Notes under the pieces: model-generated
What the model was told of the DNA's origin: nothing
The model's input: only the letters and a program-made list of their open reading frames with translations
The model's database searches: none
Position numbers and translations under genes: made by a program
Source: Heliorestis convoluta
GTDB taxonomy: Bacteria > Bacillota > Desulfitobacteriia > Heliobacteriales > Heliobacteriaceae
Direction: 5' to 3'
Assembly: GCF_009649955.1 (NCBI RefSeq)
Contig: NZ_CP045875.1
Span: 1,903,501 to 1,967,500 of the forward strand
Length of the DNA stretch: 64,000 nt
In this document: piece by piece, positions 1-8,836 of the stretch
Numbering within the stretch: the first letter of the stretch is position 1
Layout: each line of letters starts with the position of its first letter

Positions 1-86
1 GTTGTTTTGCCTTGCATTGTTGAGATTTGTCATGTCAAATCCATTTACCGGCGTTAAGTTTCGAAAACATATTTTTTTCCTACTTA

Positions 87-176
87 TCAAATCAAGTTTC
101 TCCTTTCCATTAATATAGTGAGTACCGCTGTTGACTCTTCCAATTTATGGTACTTAATATATTGATATTCGGTCAT
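87..176 (-). other. Possible 29-codon ORF, gene remnant or start of a broken gene
   Basis: An ATG at 176 opens a 29-residue frame beginning MTEYQYIKYHKLEE and ending at a TGA at 87. The first 21 residues vaguely resemble the start of enoyl-CoA hydratase family proteins, but the conserved region that should follow is absent. A second frame on the same strand stays open from about position 145 to the window's left edge. A disrupted gene continuing outside the window is possible. No good ribosome binding site is visible, so this may also be chance. Function cannot be assigned. Confidence 0.2.
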
Positions 177-191
177 CCCCCATAAGGTGAA

Positions 192-247
192 AACGGCTCA
201 CCCTCGTTGTCGGAAATCAAATTTTCCGACAACGAGGGTGAGCCGTT
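192..247. repeat. Perfect 25-bp inverted repeat (hairpin)
   Basis: The arms at 192-216 and 223-247 are perfectly complementary over 25 bp and separated by a 6-nt loop. It lies 41 bp beyond the stop of the minus-strand ATP-grasp gene. On that strand only four T follow the stem, so it is either an unusually long terminator or a small palindromic element. Confidence 0.85.
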
Positions 248-288
248 CGTTGTTTGTTATACTTGCTCAGCTTGTCAAAAAGCTTTAA

Positions 289-1146
289 TTATAGATAGGA
301 TTTGATAGTACGAAGCATGGCGGGATCTAATTTTTTATTTTTGAATTTTGATAGATCTGGGTAACTGCTAACTTCTATTAATAATATTTGTCCTGACCTA
401 TTGATGGCTAAATCAAGTCCCCATAGGTGTTTATGGGGAAAATGTTTATCCAATTGCTGAACAATTTGTAATGCAGTGTGCTGTAATTCCGTAATGATAT
501 TTTCTGATGTAAGTTCCCTTAAATGATTTTGAAGACTCGCTTCAAGAGGAATAATCGAACCTCCAGCAGATGTATTGCTTAAAAAGGAGGTTTTGCTAGT
601 AAGCTGGCCAAACCATCCTGTTAGTTTCCAATTGGAATCTTTTTTCTGAAGGATGACCCTTATATCAAAAAAACGGTTATTAATTTTCAATCGATCAATA
701 TATTCTTGAATTAGATAAGGTTTACCATTTATCTTTTTTTCTAAAAAGTTTAACAAATCTTCGGCTTTGTCCAGTATAAATCTTTTTGATTTTGTATCGA
801 TAATGAAGTGCCTATATCCTACCTTTACTTTAATGATTCCTGTTCCACTTGTTCCTTGCACAGGTTTTAGTATAGCTACACCATAATCTTTTAGATATCT
901 ACAGCAAGCGTTTATAGAATAAGGCACTGTTTCAGGCAGGTGTTTTATGATATCTTTATTTTCCTTTAGGATGGAAAACATATATGATTTGTCTGATAAC
1001 AATTCGAACCACCCCCTAATCCTTTTATGGCTTGACGTCAGTCGCTTTCCGCCTCTTAAAATTATATTCACCACAGACGGGATGTGTGGAATAGTTATGC
1101 AGTGAAAAAAAGAAAAGGTATGGTAGGTTGATGTTATGGAGACCAC
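289..1146 (-). CDS. YheC/YheD-family ATP-grasp protein (spore coat associated)
   Basis: The protein matches the ATP-grasp part of the YheC/YheD family, whose Bacillus members are associated with the spore coat. Visible features are the LKPVQGTSGTGI nucleotide-binding loop near residue 95, a YLIQEYID segment near 145, a FDIRVILQK strand near 160, a GGSIIPL stretch near 195 and the metal-binding LWGLDLAINRSG and LIEVSSYPDLSKF segments near 240-265. The listed start is a GTG without a clear ribosome binding site. The first 25 to 35 residues do not look like the family, so translation probably begins downstream, near the ILRGGKR segment. The family's separate N-terminal domain is missing. The substrate is unknown. 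The gene stands alone and ends before a long hairpin. Confidence 0.75.
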   Translation of the reverse strand: MVSITSTYHTFSFFHCITIPHIPSVVNIILRGGKRLTSSHKRIRGWFELLSDKSYMFSILKENKDIIKHLPETVPYSINACCRYLKDYGVAILKPVQGTSGTGIIKVKVGYRHFIIDTKSKRFILDKAEDLLNFLEKKINGKPYLIQEYIDRLKINNRFFDIRVILQKKDSNWKLTGWFGQLTSKTSFLSNTSAGGSIIPLEASLQNHLRELTSENIITELQHTALQIVQQLDKHFPHKHLWGLDLAINRSGQILLIEVSSYPDLSKFKNKKLDPAMLRTIKSYL

Positions 1147-1219
1147 TTGGATTATTATGAAAAATCAAAATCAACGATAATGATAGAAAAAAAAAGCTAC
1201 GTCCTGTAAAATAGAACGC

Positions 1220-1285
1220 AAGAAAAGATCATGAAGCAGTGAATATCTATGTAGATAAAGAATAGCTACTGCTTTGATCTTTCTT
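1220..1285 (+). other. Imperfect inverted repeat in the leader of the 1362 gene
   Basis: The segment 1220-1240 pairs with 1268-1285 apart from small bulges, giving about 17 base pairs around a 27-nt loop. It lies 76 bp upstream of the substrate-binding protein gene. No T-run follows, so it is not a standard terminator. It may be a structured leader or an operator; the evidence is only the pairing. Confidence 0.35.
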
Positions 1286-1361
1286 AAAAAAAGATGGTTA
1301 CTAATACAGTCATCAATGTGCTAGTGGTAGCTAGAGCAAGCAAGGAGGGAGTGTATCCTAG

Positions 1362-2519
1362 ATGAAAAGAATCATTGCTGTAATGGTTGTAATGATGTCT
1401 ATACTAATGGCGGCCCTTACGATTGTTACAATCCAGAAAGGCACTGTAGAAAATGCCTACGCATCAACTTTCAAGGAAGACGGCACGAAATGGCGCATCG
1501 GTTATTGTGAAAGTGAAGATTTTATCACTTTTACCGAAACGCTCATAGGCATTGTACATGGTCTTGAAGAACTTGGATGGATTCGTAACCTCGACGGCTT
1601 CGATATTGTTGCGTATACTCGCGATAGCAAAGCTATATGGAATTATTTAGCGAACAGGGATATAGGCCCTTACATAGAGTTTGTCGACGATGGTTTTTAT
1701 AACTTAAGAGATGAAGGCGTCACACCCGAAGACATCGTCGATAGATTACAAAGAAATAAAGACATCGATCTTATGCTCGTCATGGGAACTCAAGCAGGCA
1801 TTTCTTTAAGTACTGATGACCATGATACCAATATTTTTGTTTTTGCTGCTTCTAATGCAGTTCGCTCTGGGATCATTGATTCTGTTGAAGATTCGGGGAA
1901 AGACCATGTTTGGGCTCACATGGACGAACAGCGTTTTGAACGACAAATTAAAGCATTTCATGACATTGTACAGTTTGAAAAAATAGGTATGGTTTATGAA
2001 GACTCTGACATTGCTAGAGTTTATTCAGCCGTCAATGAAGTTGAGAAGCTTGCCAAAGACAAAGGCTTTGAAATCGTCCGTTATCATGTTGACGAGCCTC
2101 TACGGTCTGAGGAGTATTCTCGCTATTATCAAGAAGTTCAAGAGGCTTACAATCAATTGGCGCAAGAAGTTGATGCTGTTTTCGTCACCATTGCTTCACT
2201 AGAGAGTGATAAATTACCAACATTGTTTACGCCTTTTTATGAAAAAAAAATACCTGTATTTTCCCAGCTGGGCAATATTGAAGTAGAACATGGCGCTCTT
2301 ATGACCATTTCAGTGATGGATGAAGTCAACCTTGGTCGCTTCGGTGCCGATACCATCGGGAAATACTTAGAAGGAACGAAGCCTCGTGATCTGGAACAAT
2401 CTTTTCAAGTTGCGCCAAAAATCATACTGAACGCAGAAGTTGCACAAAAGATAGATTTTATGATCCCTTTTGAATTAATTATTGTAATCGACGAAGTCTA
2501 TGAAAATATTGCCAAGTGA
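1362..2519 (+). CDS. ABC-transporter-type substrate-binding protein (PF04392-like)
   Basis: This 385-residue protein begins with a signal-anchor-like segment (residues about 4-24, ending near NAYAS) and continues as a two-lobed periplasmic-binding fold of the ABC_sub_bind type. Supporting features are the IGYCES strand, the LMLVMGTQAG segment near residue 145, KIGMVYEDSD near 210, VDAVFVTIAS near 275 and KIPVFSQLGN near 300. No lipobox cysteine is seen, so it is secreted or membrane anchored by its N-terminus. The ligand cannot be told from sequence; relatives bind amino acids or other small molecules. No permease or ATPase gene lies nearby. Instead a GNAT enzyme and a sensor-fused MFS carrier follow on the same strand, suggesting a solute-sensing role. 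The ATG follows an AAGGAGG-type site. Confidence 0.8.
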   Translation: MKRIIAVMVVMMSILMAALTIVTIQKGTVENAYASTFKEDGTKWRIGYCESEDFITFTETLIGIVHGLEELGWIRNLDGFDIVAYTRDSKAIWNYLANRDIGPYIEFVDDGFYNLRDEGVTPEDIVDRLQRNKDIDLMLVMGTQAGISLSTDDHDTNIFVFAASNAVRSGIIDSVEDSGKDHVWAHMDEQRFERQIKAFHDIVQFEKIGMVYEDSDIARVYSAVNEVEKLAKDKGFEIVRYHVDEPLRSEEYSRYYQEVQEAYNQLAQEVDAVFVTIASLESDKLPTLFTPFYEKKIPVFSQLGNIEVEHGALMTISVMDEVNLGRFGADTIGKYLEGTKPRDLEQSFQVAPKIILNAEVAQKIDFMIPFELIIVIDEVYENIAK

Positions 2520-2558
2520 GCTTGCAATCAATCGCTATTATTGAAGGGATTTGAATAA

Positions 2559-3272
2559 ATGCTAGAACAGGGAAGAGTTTTGAATCAGCAAGATCAACAA
2601 TGGTATCCTTATATAATTCGCCTACTCGCCAAGGATGATCTGCCTCAAATTCTGGGCTTACAGGATTTTATCCTTTCTTTTCTTGACAATAAAAGTTACT
2701 TTGTTCCTTTATCTCGAGAGGAACATATCGATATCATCATTGGCAACGGAGAATCCATTGGCTTGTTCATTGGGGACAAGCTCTATGCTGTTTGCTCTAT
2801 ACTTTTTCCTGGACTTAGAGAAGTTAACATGGCTCGAGAACTGGACTTTAACGATGAAGAATTGTTACAAGTTGCTCAACTTGAGCTTTCCATGGTTCAT
2901 CCAGATCTAAGGGGTAATAACTTGCAGAGTAGACTCGCTCAAATGCTGGCCCAAAGGGCAGAGAATGCGATGCAATACAAGCATTTATTTACAAGCATAT
3001 CACCTTATAACTACCCCAGTCTTAAAACGGCTACGTCGATTGGCTTGAAAATTGTAAAATTATGCAAGATGTACTGCCAATGGGATCGATATGTTATGTA
3101 TAAAGACTTAGAGAATCACTGGGAAATAGATCGAGACACCATTCTTCAAGTACCTATGGATTGCTTAGAAAAACAACAAGCCTTATTAGAAGATAGATTT
3201 TTTGGATTTACGCAATATAAAGATGACGAAGGTGTAAAGTTGATTTTTGCTAGGAAAGGAAAGGAATGGTGA
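2559..3272 (+). CDS. GNAT-family N-acetyltransferase
   Basis: The protein has 237 residues and the GNAT layout: an N-terminal IIRLLAKDDLPQI segment, central strands around YAVCSILFPG, and a motif A region LSMVHPDLRGNNLQSRLAQ near residue 115, where the RGN turn contacts acetyl-CoA in this fold. The segment TSISPYNYPSLKTATSIGLK is a typical motif B. The acceptor substrate is unknown. It lies 39 bp after the binding-protein gene and slightly before or overlapping the MFS gene, so the three are probably one transcript. The C-terminal 60 residues are not recognisable and could be family specific. Confidence 0.75.
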   Translation: MLEQGRVLNQQDQQWYPYIIRLLAKDDLPQILGLQDFILSFLDNKSYFVPLSREEHIDIIIGNGESIGLFIGDKLYAVCSILFPGLREVNMARELDFNDEELLQVAQLELSMVHPDLRGNNLQSRLAQMLAQRAENAMQYKHLFTSISPYNYPSLKTATSIGLKIVKLCKMYCQWDRYVMYKDLENHWEIDRDTILQVPMDCLEKQQALLEDRFFGFTQYKDDEGVKLIFARKGKEW

Positions 3273-3276
3273 TAAG

Positions 3277-5682
3277 TTGAGTGGCAATTGGAATAACAAA
3301 ACAGATATTGTTCGTGAATCGACTGAATCAACCGAACCGACGGAATCATCGGAGCCAAAAAGAACCAGAAAAGCACGTTATAAAATATTAGCGCTGGCCT
3401 TACTCTTGTTAATGGCTGTTATGGCCTTTGGTGGTTCCTTAAACTACATGACTTTTGCTGATAACTATAATAAATCGTTAGCAAATACCTATGCTGTTGC
3501 GGGAAACGAACTCGTTCGAAAAATCGAATATGCACTACAATATGGCAAACCGATTGATAACTTTTATGGCATGCATGAAACGTTAGCTGAGCTGAAAGTA
3601 GTCATCCCAGAAGTTGAGAAGGTAAAAGTTGTATCAACAGAAGGCGAGGTTTTATATGATTTATTCGGGTTTGTTCGCGATCAAAGGTTGCCTGATGAAC
3701 TGCAAAAGGTTGTAGTTTTTCAAGAAGGAGCCCTTAATGATAAGACGAGTTATCGTTTTTATGACGATAGTGGATACATATTCTTAAAAATTACAGACGA
3801 TAAAATGGAACATATTGCAAGTCTCGCAATGGTTCTTCCTGACAACATCTTCTTGCAATTTAATAGTCACTACACAAAACAATTGGGTACCTATCTACTA
3901 GGGTTTGCAGCCATTGCTTTATTAGTCTTATTCATCATACTTTTTAAAACCAATCTATTGTCGATAGACAATCGTTTCAACAAAAAAAGATTCTTACTTG
4001 TATTTATTGTTGTCTTAGGTTCAGTTCAACTCTTCTATAGCGCTGTTAACTATTCAGTTTTTAAAAACGCTTACATAGATATGGCTTATAAAAGTAAAGA
4101 CTTTGTCGAAGAAACAATTGCAAATAATATAAATAGCGTTTACGACAAAGGAATAAGCTTACAAAATGTAAGCGGTCTCGATCACTATATAACAGCCATA
4201 GAATCAAGCTTACCACAAATTAAAGAAATCACCTTTGTCGAATCAAAGGATGCTATCGATAGGGAAGGTCTAACAATCGTCAGATCCAAAGACTCTCTGC
4301 AAAGTAGCACAATCTCTGCAACCATATCCAATGTCTATATTGACCAAGAAATGTATAAGATTCTCTTAGATATGGTTACGGTACTGATTGTTTCTATTTT
4401 CTTTATGGTCGAGTTAATCTTGTTTGCCGTTCTCATACTTGTCCGCCAAGATCAAGAAAAGAAAAAAATAAATAATAAGATGGATGTTAATACGAGTCAT
4501 GGTCTCGTTAGAACATTAACCTTTCTAGTGAACATACCGATCTTTATGTCCATTACTTTTATCCCGATTGTAATGCAAAATTTATATGAACCGATTCTAG
4601 GATTGTCGAAAGATGTGGTTCTAGGCTTACCACTATCGGCGGAAATGCTAGGAGGCATTCTAGCTATCATCCTTGCTGGTTCTTTGGTTGATAAAAAAGG
4701 GTGGAGGGCTGTTTTTTACGTAGGTATCTTATTCTTGGCACTTGGAAACTTTGCATCTGGATTTAGTATGACAGCAATTGCCTTTGTTCTTTCTAGAGCC
4801 GTCGTTGGTTTTGGTGTAGGTCTTATTCTCATGTCTTTACGTAGCTTGGTCGTCTCGTTACCCGAAAGAAATAGTGCCATTGCTGAGTTTGCATCCGGTG
4901 CGATTGCTGGATTGAACTGCGGTGCTGTTATCGGTGGTATGATGTCTGATCGAATTGGTTACGATGCAGTTTTTTTCATAGCTGCTATAACGGTTGTACT
5001 TTCTGTTTTGTATACAAATAGACTTATGGGTGGCTTTGAAATAGAGGAACGAAAAACGAGTGATGCTACTGCATTACATAAATTCATTAACTTTATATAT
5101 GACAAAAAGACAATTGTCTTCCTCTTGCTCGTTTTTATCCCTTTTTTCATTGGAGGGGCTTTTCTCGACTATTACTTCCCTCTATTTGCATCGAACAACG
5201 GTCTTTCCCAAAGTGATATAAGTCGAGCTTTCTTATTAAATGGTCTCTGTATTATTTACCTTGGTCCTTTACTGACTCGCTATGCAAGTAACCGGCTCGG
5301 TACCATAAATGGTATGCTCTTTTCTTTGTTCATTATCGTTTGTGCTCTTGCTGTTTTTATGCTTTTCGGCACTCTCGCTGCTGCTTTGGTAACGATTGTT
5401 CTACTCGGCATGGCCGAAAGCTTTGGCGTTTCGATGCAAACGAACTATTTTTTGAACTTAAAAGGAGTCCGAGACTTAGAGATAAGCAAAGGAATTGCTT
5501 ATTTCAGTATCATGGTTAACTTAGGAAGAATGGCTGGCCCTATCATCTTTGGTGTGGCGTTGTCTTTCGGTATGAAAATGGGCGTGGGTCTGATTGCCCT
5601 GGCTTTACTTCTTTTACTAATGGGATTTGTAGTGCTTTCTAAGGTTAGACCCGAGTATATCAATGAGAGCAAGATAGGTTAA
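3277..5682 (+). CDS. MFS transporter fused to two extracytoplasmic sensor-like domains
   Basis: A TTG at 3277, in frame with another TTG at 3247, follows an AAGGAATGG stretch and starts four bases after the GNAT stop; the upstream TTG would overlap that gene. The 801-residue product starts with a Glu/Ser/Thr-rich tail. It then has a membrane helix (about 36-54), an extracytoplasmic segment of some 150 residues, two helices (about 206-224 and 238-262), a second loop of about 100 residues, another helix (about 363-390), and from about 411 a complete major-facilitator domain of roughly 12 helices. The two loops resemble Cache-type ligand sensors in size and placement. Ordinary MFS carriers have about 400 residues, so this is a double-length fusion. 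Transport substrate is unknown; coupling to the upstream binding protein is an inference. Confidence 0.75.
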   Translation: MSGNWNNKTDIVRESTESTEPTESSEPKRTRKARYKILALALLLLMAVMAFGGSLNYMTFADNYNKSLANTYAVAGNELVRKIEYALQYGKPIDNFYGMHETLAELKVVIPEVEKVKVVSTEGEVLYDLFGFVRDQRLPDELQKVVVFQEGALNDKTSYRFYDDSGYIFLKITDDKMEHIASLAMVLPDNIFLQFNSHYTKQLGTYLLGFAAIALLVLFIILFKTNLLSIDNRFNKKRFLLVFIVVLGSVQLFYSAVNYSVFKNAYIDMAYKSKDFVEETIANNINSVYDKGISLQNVSGLDHYITAIESSLPQIKEITFVESKDAIDREGLTIVRSKDSLQSSTISATISNVYIDQEMYKILLDMVTVLIVSIFFMVELILFAVLILVRQDQEKKKINNKMDVNTSHGLVRTLTFLVNIPIFMSITFIPIVMQNLYEPILGLSKDVVLGLPLSAEMLGGILAIILAGSLVDKKGWRAVFYVGILFLALGNFASGFSMTAIAFVLSRAVVGFGVGLILMSLRSLVVSLPERNSAIAEFASGAIAGLNCGAVIGGMMSDRIGYDAVFFIAAITVVLSVLYTNRLMGGFEIEERKTSDATALHKFINFIYDKKTIVFLLLVFIPFFIGGAFLDYYFPLFASNNGLSQSDISRAFLLNGLCIIYLGPLLTRYASNRLGTINGMLFSLFIIVCALAVFMLFGTLAAALVTIVLLGMAESFGVSMQTNYFLNLKGVRDLEISKGIAYFSIMVNLGRMAGPIIFGVALSFGMKMGVGLIALALLLLLMGFVVLSKVRPEYINESKIG

Positions 5683-5768
5683 GAGGAAAAAAACTACGAC
5701 AATGGATTCGCGAAGAAGGGCGCGGATCGAGCTGGAAAAGCCGATTCAGTAGTAAATGGGAAGCTACG

Positions 5769-5824
5769 AGGGAGAGCAGAAGGTAGACGCAGAGGAGTTC
5801 CTCTGTGCCCCTTGTGCTCTCCCT
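5769..5824. repeat. Nested inverted repeat between convergent genes
   Basis: An outer 10-bp stem pairs 5769-5778 with 5815-5824, and an inner stem pairs CAGAGG at 5790 with CCTCTG at 5800. It sits between the convergent MFS and flavoprotein genes. No T-run follows on either strand, so it could be a weak bidirectional terminator or a small repeat element. Confidence 0.5.
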
Positions 5825-5830
5825 GCGTTC

Positions 5831-6466
5831 TTAGCGAATAAAGTTCGTTAGAGTCTTCTTGACCTTTTCAGGTCTTTCTACAACGCCTTCGCCTTTTTCA
5901 ATTAACTGTAGCAACCAGGCCATATTTTCTCCTAGAAGACGCAGGATTTGTAGGCCTTCTTCATCTTGCAATACTTCGCCAGGCTTCATGCCGTGAATAA
6001 CATTCCAATAGTTCGATGTGGCCATGACCATTTCAGAATAGGTGATGTAATTGTTCAGTTGTTCAAAAGTCGTAACGCCACCGGAACGTCTTACAGCGAC
6101 GACAGAAGCAGCGACTTTGTGTCGAAGCATCGATTCATTGACAGAGGCAACAAAGCAAGCCCTGTCCAAAAAGGCCTTCATCGTTGCACCGATAGAAGAA
6201 AAATGAACGGGTGAACCAAAGATAATACCGTCGGCTTCTTTCATTTTCCCGATCCATTCGTTTACTTCGTCACCTGGGGTTACACATTTTTCATCTCTAT
6301 TTCTGGCGCAACCATGACAAGCGAGGCAACCTTGAAGCGTTTTGTTGCCTACATGGACAATCTCAACGTCAATGCCTTTTTTCTCTAGTACTTCGGCGAC
6401 GATTTTGATGGCGTGGTATGTGTTTCCTTCTTTTCTGGGACTGCCGTTAAAAGCTACTACCTTCAT
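5831..6466 (-). CDS. Flavodoxin-like NAD(P)H-dependent FMN reductase / iron-sulfur flavoprotein family
   Basis: The 211-residue protein has the flavodoxin-fold start MKVVAFNGSPRKEGNT, whose GSPR-x-GNT loop binds the FMN phosphate. A cysteine group, CLACHGC followed by a further Cys at about residue 61, resembles the cluster motif of archaeal and clostridial iron-sulfur flavoproteins. The segment ADGIIFGSPVHFSSIGATMKAFLDR near 80-105 is the second FMN-binding region and is strongly conserved in the family. It probably moves electrons between reduced carriers and a small acceptor in the cytoplasm. The partner is unknown, and no operon neighbour shares its strand. It converges with the MFS gene. 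Confidence 0.8.
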   Translation of the reverse strand: MKVVAFNGSPRKEGNTYHAIKIVAEVLEKKGIDVEIVHVGNKTLQGCLACHGCARNRDEKCVTPGDEVNEWIGKMKEADGIIFGSPVHFSSIGATMKAFLDRACFVASVNESMLRHKVAASVVAVRRSGGVTTFEQLNNYITYSEMVMATSNYWNVIHGMKPGEVLQDEEGLQILRLLGENMAWLLQLIEKGEGVVERPEKVKKTLTNFIR

Positions 6467-6674
6467 CGTTCCAAGCTTCCTTTCTTTCTAGGACTTTCTT
6501 TTTGAATATTCGCTTATTCTTGAAGTTTTCCCTTTTTATCCATACGATTGCATGGTCCGGTAAAGTCTGCTTAGGTAGAATTTACCTTTAAGAGTGTGAC
6601 CGTGCGCCACGCAAAGGGCGCAAGCATGGGGTACATTGTGGCGATTATCGATTTGTTCAGGGTATAATAGCATT

Positions 6675-7151
6675 ATGAAAAAGATAGGATTACCAATGCT
6701 GCTATGCTTGATTGCTGTAGCTTTTTTCTTTTTAAATAATCATAGCGAGTCTAAGAAAACGATTGAGGAAATAGAGAAGATAATCATAGAGATAGAAACA
6801 AAGGATGGAGAAGTCATCCCTTTACAAGTAGAGTTAGCCGATACACCAGAAAAACAAAAACTTGGGCTTATGGGACGGGACTCCTTATCCTATAACGAAG
6901 GCATGCTTTTTGTTTTTCAACAGGATAGGGTAGAGGGCTTCTGGATGAAAAACACAAAGATAGCCTTATCAATCGCTTTTATCGATAGCAGTGGTACCTT
7001 TCTAGATATTCAAGATATGGACCCTTGTTACGATGTGTCTTGTCCTACCTATTGGCCAGATCAACCCTATCGTTATGCTTTAGAAGTCAACCAAGGTTGG
7101 TTTCGTGATCAGAGGGTTGAGGAAGGTGATAAGCTTTTGCGAGTGCCTTGA
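6675..7151 (+). CDS. DUF192 family exported or membrane-anchored protein
   Basis: The 158-residue protein begins with a signal-type helix (MKKIGLPMLLCLIAVAFFF) and carries a DUF192 domain: LADTPEKQKLGLMGRDSL, GMLFVF, a VEGFWMKNTKIALSIAFID core near residues 85-105, and an ALEVNQGWF segment near the end. DUF192 proteins are small beta-rich extracytoplasmic proteins of unknown function. The ATG at 6675 is chosen because it opens the signal peptide; a TTG at 6636 in the same frame would add 13 non-signal residues. A TATAAT lies at 6663-6668, only six bases before the ATG, and the ribosome binding site is weak. The gene is alone on its strand. Confidence 0.75.
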   Translation: MKKIGLPMLLCLIAVAFFFLNNHSESKKTIEEIEKIIIEIETKDGEVIPLQVELADTPEKQKLGLMGRDSLSYNEGMLFVFQQDRVEGFWMKNTKIALSIAFIDSSGTFLDIQDMDPCYDVSCPTYWPDQPYRYALEVNQGWFRDQRVEEGDKLLRVP

Positions 7152-7522
7152 CCTATCGCTTTATTAAGGCTTTGTTCATAAAAAAACCTCCTGCCTTTCG
7201 TCCTCAAAGCAAGCATCTACATCCTCTAACACACATTCTTGTTGTTCTTTTGCAAATATGTACTTATTATACCATTTAGGGTAGTAATACCAAGGACATA
7301 AGTGTGTCGAGTGTCGCAGTATAAATCGTAATATGAATTAAACAAAAAAGGATGGCTGTGAATGCCATCCTTTTTTCCATGCCATTTTGAGTTGTGAAAA
7401 AGAAATGATAGAAATAAATTACATCTACTTTATGTATGCTCCCTGTATAAATGAATTTGATGTAACATTTGAGGATACCTGCTATTACTACGATATGGTC
7501 TTAAGATGGCTCCTCCTTTGTG
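7152..7522. other. Gene-free stretch holding one terminator
   Basis: The 371 bp between the DUF192 gene and the convergent chemoreceptor gene contain the intrinsic terminator at 7344-7376. Otherwise they show only short AT-rich frames with no ribosome binding sites. No further gene or repeat was recognised. Confidence 0.5.
7344..7376. terminator. Bidirectional intrinsic terminator
   Basis: A GGATGGC/GCCATCC stem with a 7-nt loop is flanked by A6 on the left and T6 on the right, so it can act on both strands. It serves the convergent DUF192 and chemoreceptor genes, although it is 190 bp from the former and 150 bp from the latter. Confidence 0.8.
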
Positions 7523-8752
7523 TTATATCTTAAATTGCTTTGTAAGCGATTCTAGTTCTTCTGACATCGTCTGCACTTTATTGGACACTTCGTTAAGCAT
7601 GTTTGCAGTGGAAGCTTGCTCTTCTAAGGTACTGCTTGCTTTCTGTGAGCCCTCGGCAATCTGCTGTGATGCTTCTGTGATCACTTGAGCACTGTTCATC
7701 ATATCGTTAATAGCAGTCGCTTGTTGCTCAACAGCTGAAGCAATGTTGGACGAATTCGTGTCAATTTCTCTGGAGCTTTCCATTATGTTTGCAAGTGAAA
7801 ACTTGGCTTTATCGGCCAGTTTTTGGCTTTCAGTGATTTCATCTCGTACCTGCTCAATTTCTTGAACGCCTTGCTGCGCATTTTTTGCATTGGTCTTGAC
7901 AATTTCAATGATCTGATTGGCTGATTCCTTACTTTCTTCAGCCAGTTTTCTTACTTCCTCTGCCACCACTGCAAAACCGCGACCATGTTCTCCTGCACGT
8001 GCTGCTTCGATAGCGGCATTCAAAGCAAGTAAATTAGTCTGCTCTGAAATATGTGTTATCGTGGTAACCATTTCACTAATTTTGTCAGAGCTTATTTCTA
8101 ATTTTTCAATGACCTCTTGGAGCCCAATTGTGCTCTTATTAACACTTATTAGCTTTTCAATCATTTGATGAACAGCTTTATCACCCTCTTCGGAAACTTG
8201 AAGAGCTTTACTTGCGGCGCCACTTGCATGTTCGGCAGAAGCGGCAATCTCTTCAACGGAGGCACCAATCTCTTCGAAGGTCGCCTGAAGTTCTTCCATA
8301 TTCGCACTTTGTTCTTGAGCACCAGCCGAGGCTTCTTCTGTTGTAGCAGCTAACTCCTGAATATTGCTATCGGATACATGAACCGCTTTGGATAGGCTTG
8401 TGGATGCTTCTGTTAAACTTTTTGAATCATCTTGAATCTTTGTGACCAAGTTCCGTAACTTCTCGGTCATGTCACCAATTGTTTCGCCAAGAACACCAAT
8501 TGTTCCGTACGCTTTTACTGTAACTTCTTGTGTCAAATCGCCTTGACGAACAGCTTGAGCACGCTCAATCAATTCACGAATTGGGCGAAGCACAATGATA
8601 TTTACGAGTAAATAACTTATTGTTGCTAATATAAAGGGCACTGTGTATCCTAGCCAGGGAAAATTAACGATGTGAGCGATCAATTGAATGAGGGAGCCAG
8701 TGAACAATATAAGTAAAAATAAAAGTAAATCTATAGAGGGTTTTGATTTCAT
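7523..8752 (-). CDS. Methyl-accepting chemotaxis protein without a ligand-binding domain
   Basis: The start at 8752 is set by a GAGG site eight bases upstream; a TTG 33 bp earlier has none. The 409-residue protein has two closely spaced membrane helices (about residues 6-24 and 31-52) with only a short loop between them. A HAMP domain follows ([19 protein letters not shown]), then a long cytoplasmic signalling coiled coil. The conserved hairpin tip carries [19 protein letters not shown] and [18 protein letters not shown] near residues 230-265, which bind CheA/CheW. Without an extracytoplasmic sensor it may respond to internal or membrane cues, or to a partner protein. It is a single gene with a perfect inverted repeat upstream at 8837-8860. 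Confidence 0.92.
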   Translation of the reverse strand: MKSKPSIDLLLFLLILFTGSLIQLIAHIVNFPWLGYTVPFILATISYLLVNIIVLRPIRELIERAQAVRQGDLTQEVTVKAYGTIGVLGETIGDMTEKLRNLVTKIQDDSKSLTEASTSLSKAVHVSDSNIQELAATTEEASAGAQEQSANMEELQATFEEIGASVEEIAASAEHASGAASKALQVSEEGDKAVHQMIEKLISVNKSTIGLQEVIEKLEISSDKISEMVTTITHISEQTNLLALNAAIEAARAGEHGRGFAVVAEEVRKLAEESKESANQIIEIVKTNAKNAQQGVQEIEQVRDEITESQKLADKAKFSLANIMESSREIDTNSSNIASAVEQQATAINDMMNSAQVITEASQQIAEGSQKASSTLEEQASTANMLNEVSNKVQTMSEELESLTKQFKI

Positions 8753-8836
8753 GGTTTTTTCCTCACTTATTGTTTTACAGTTCAAGGTAATAACATCATT
8801 CGGCTTGTGAAACTAGCTTCTATCCTCCTTTATACA

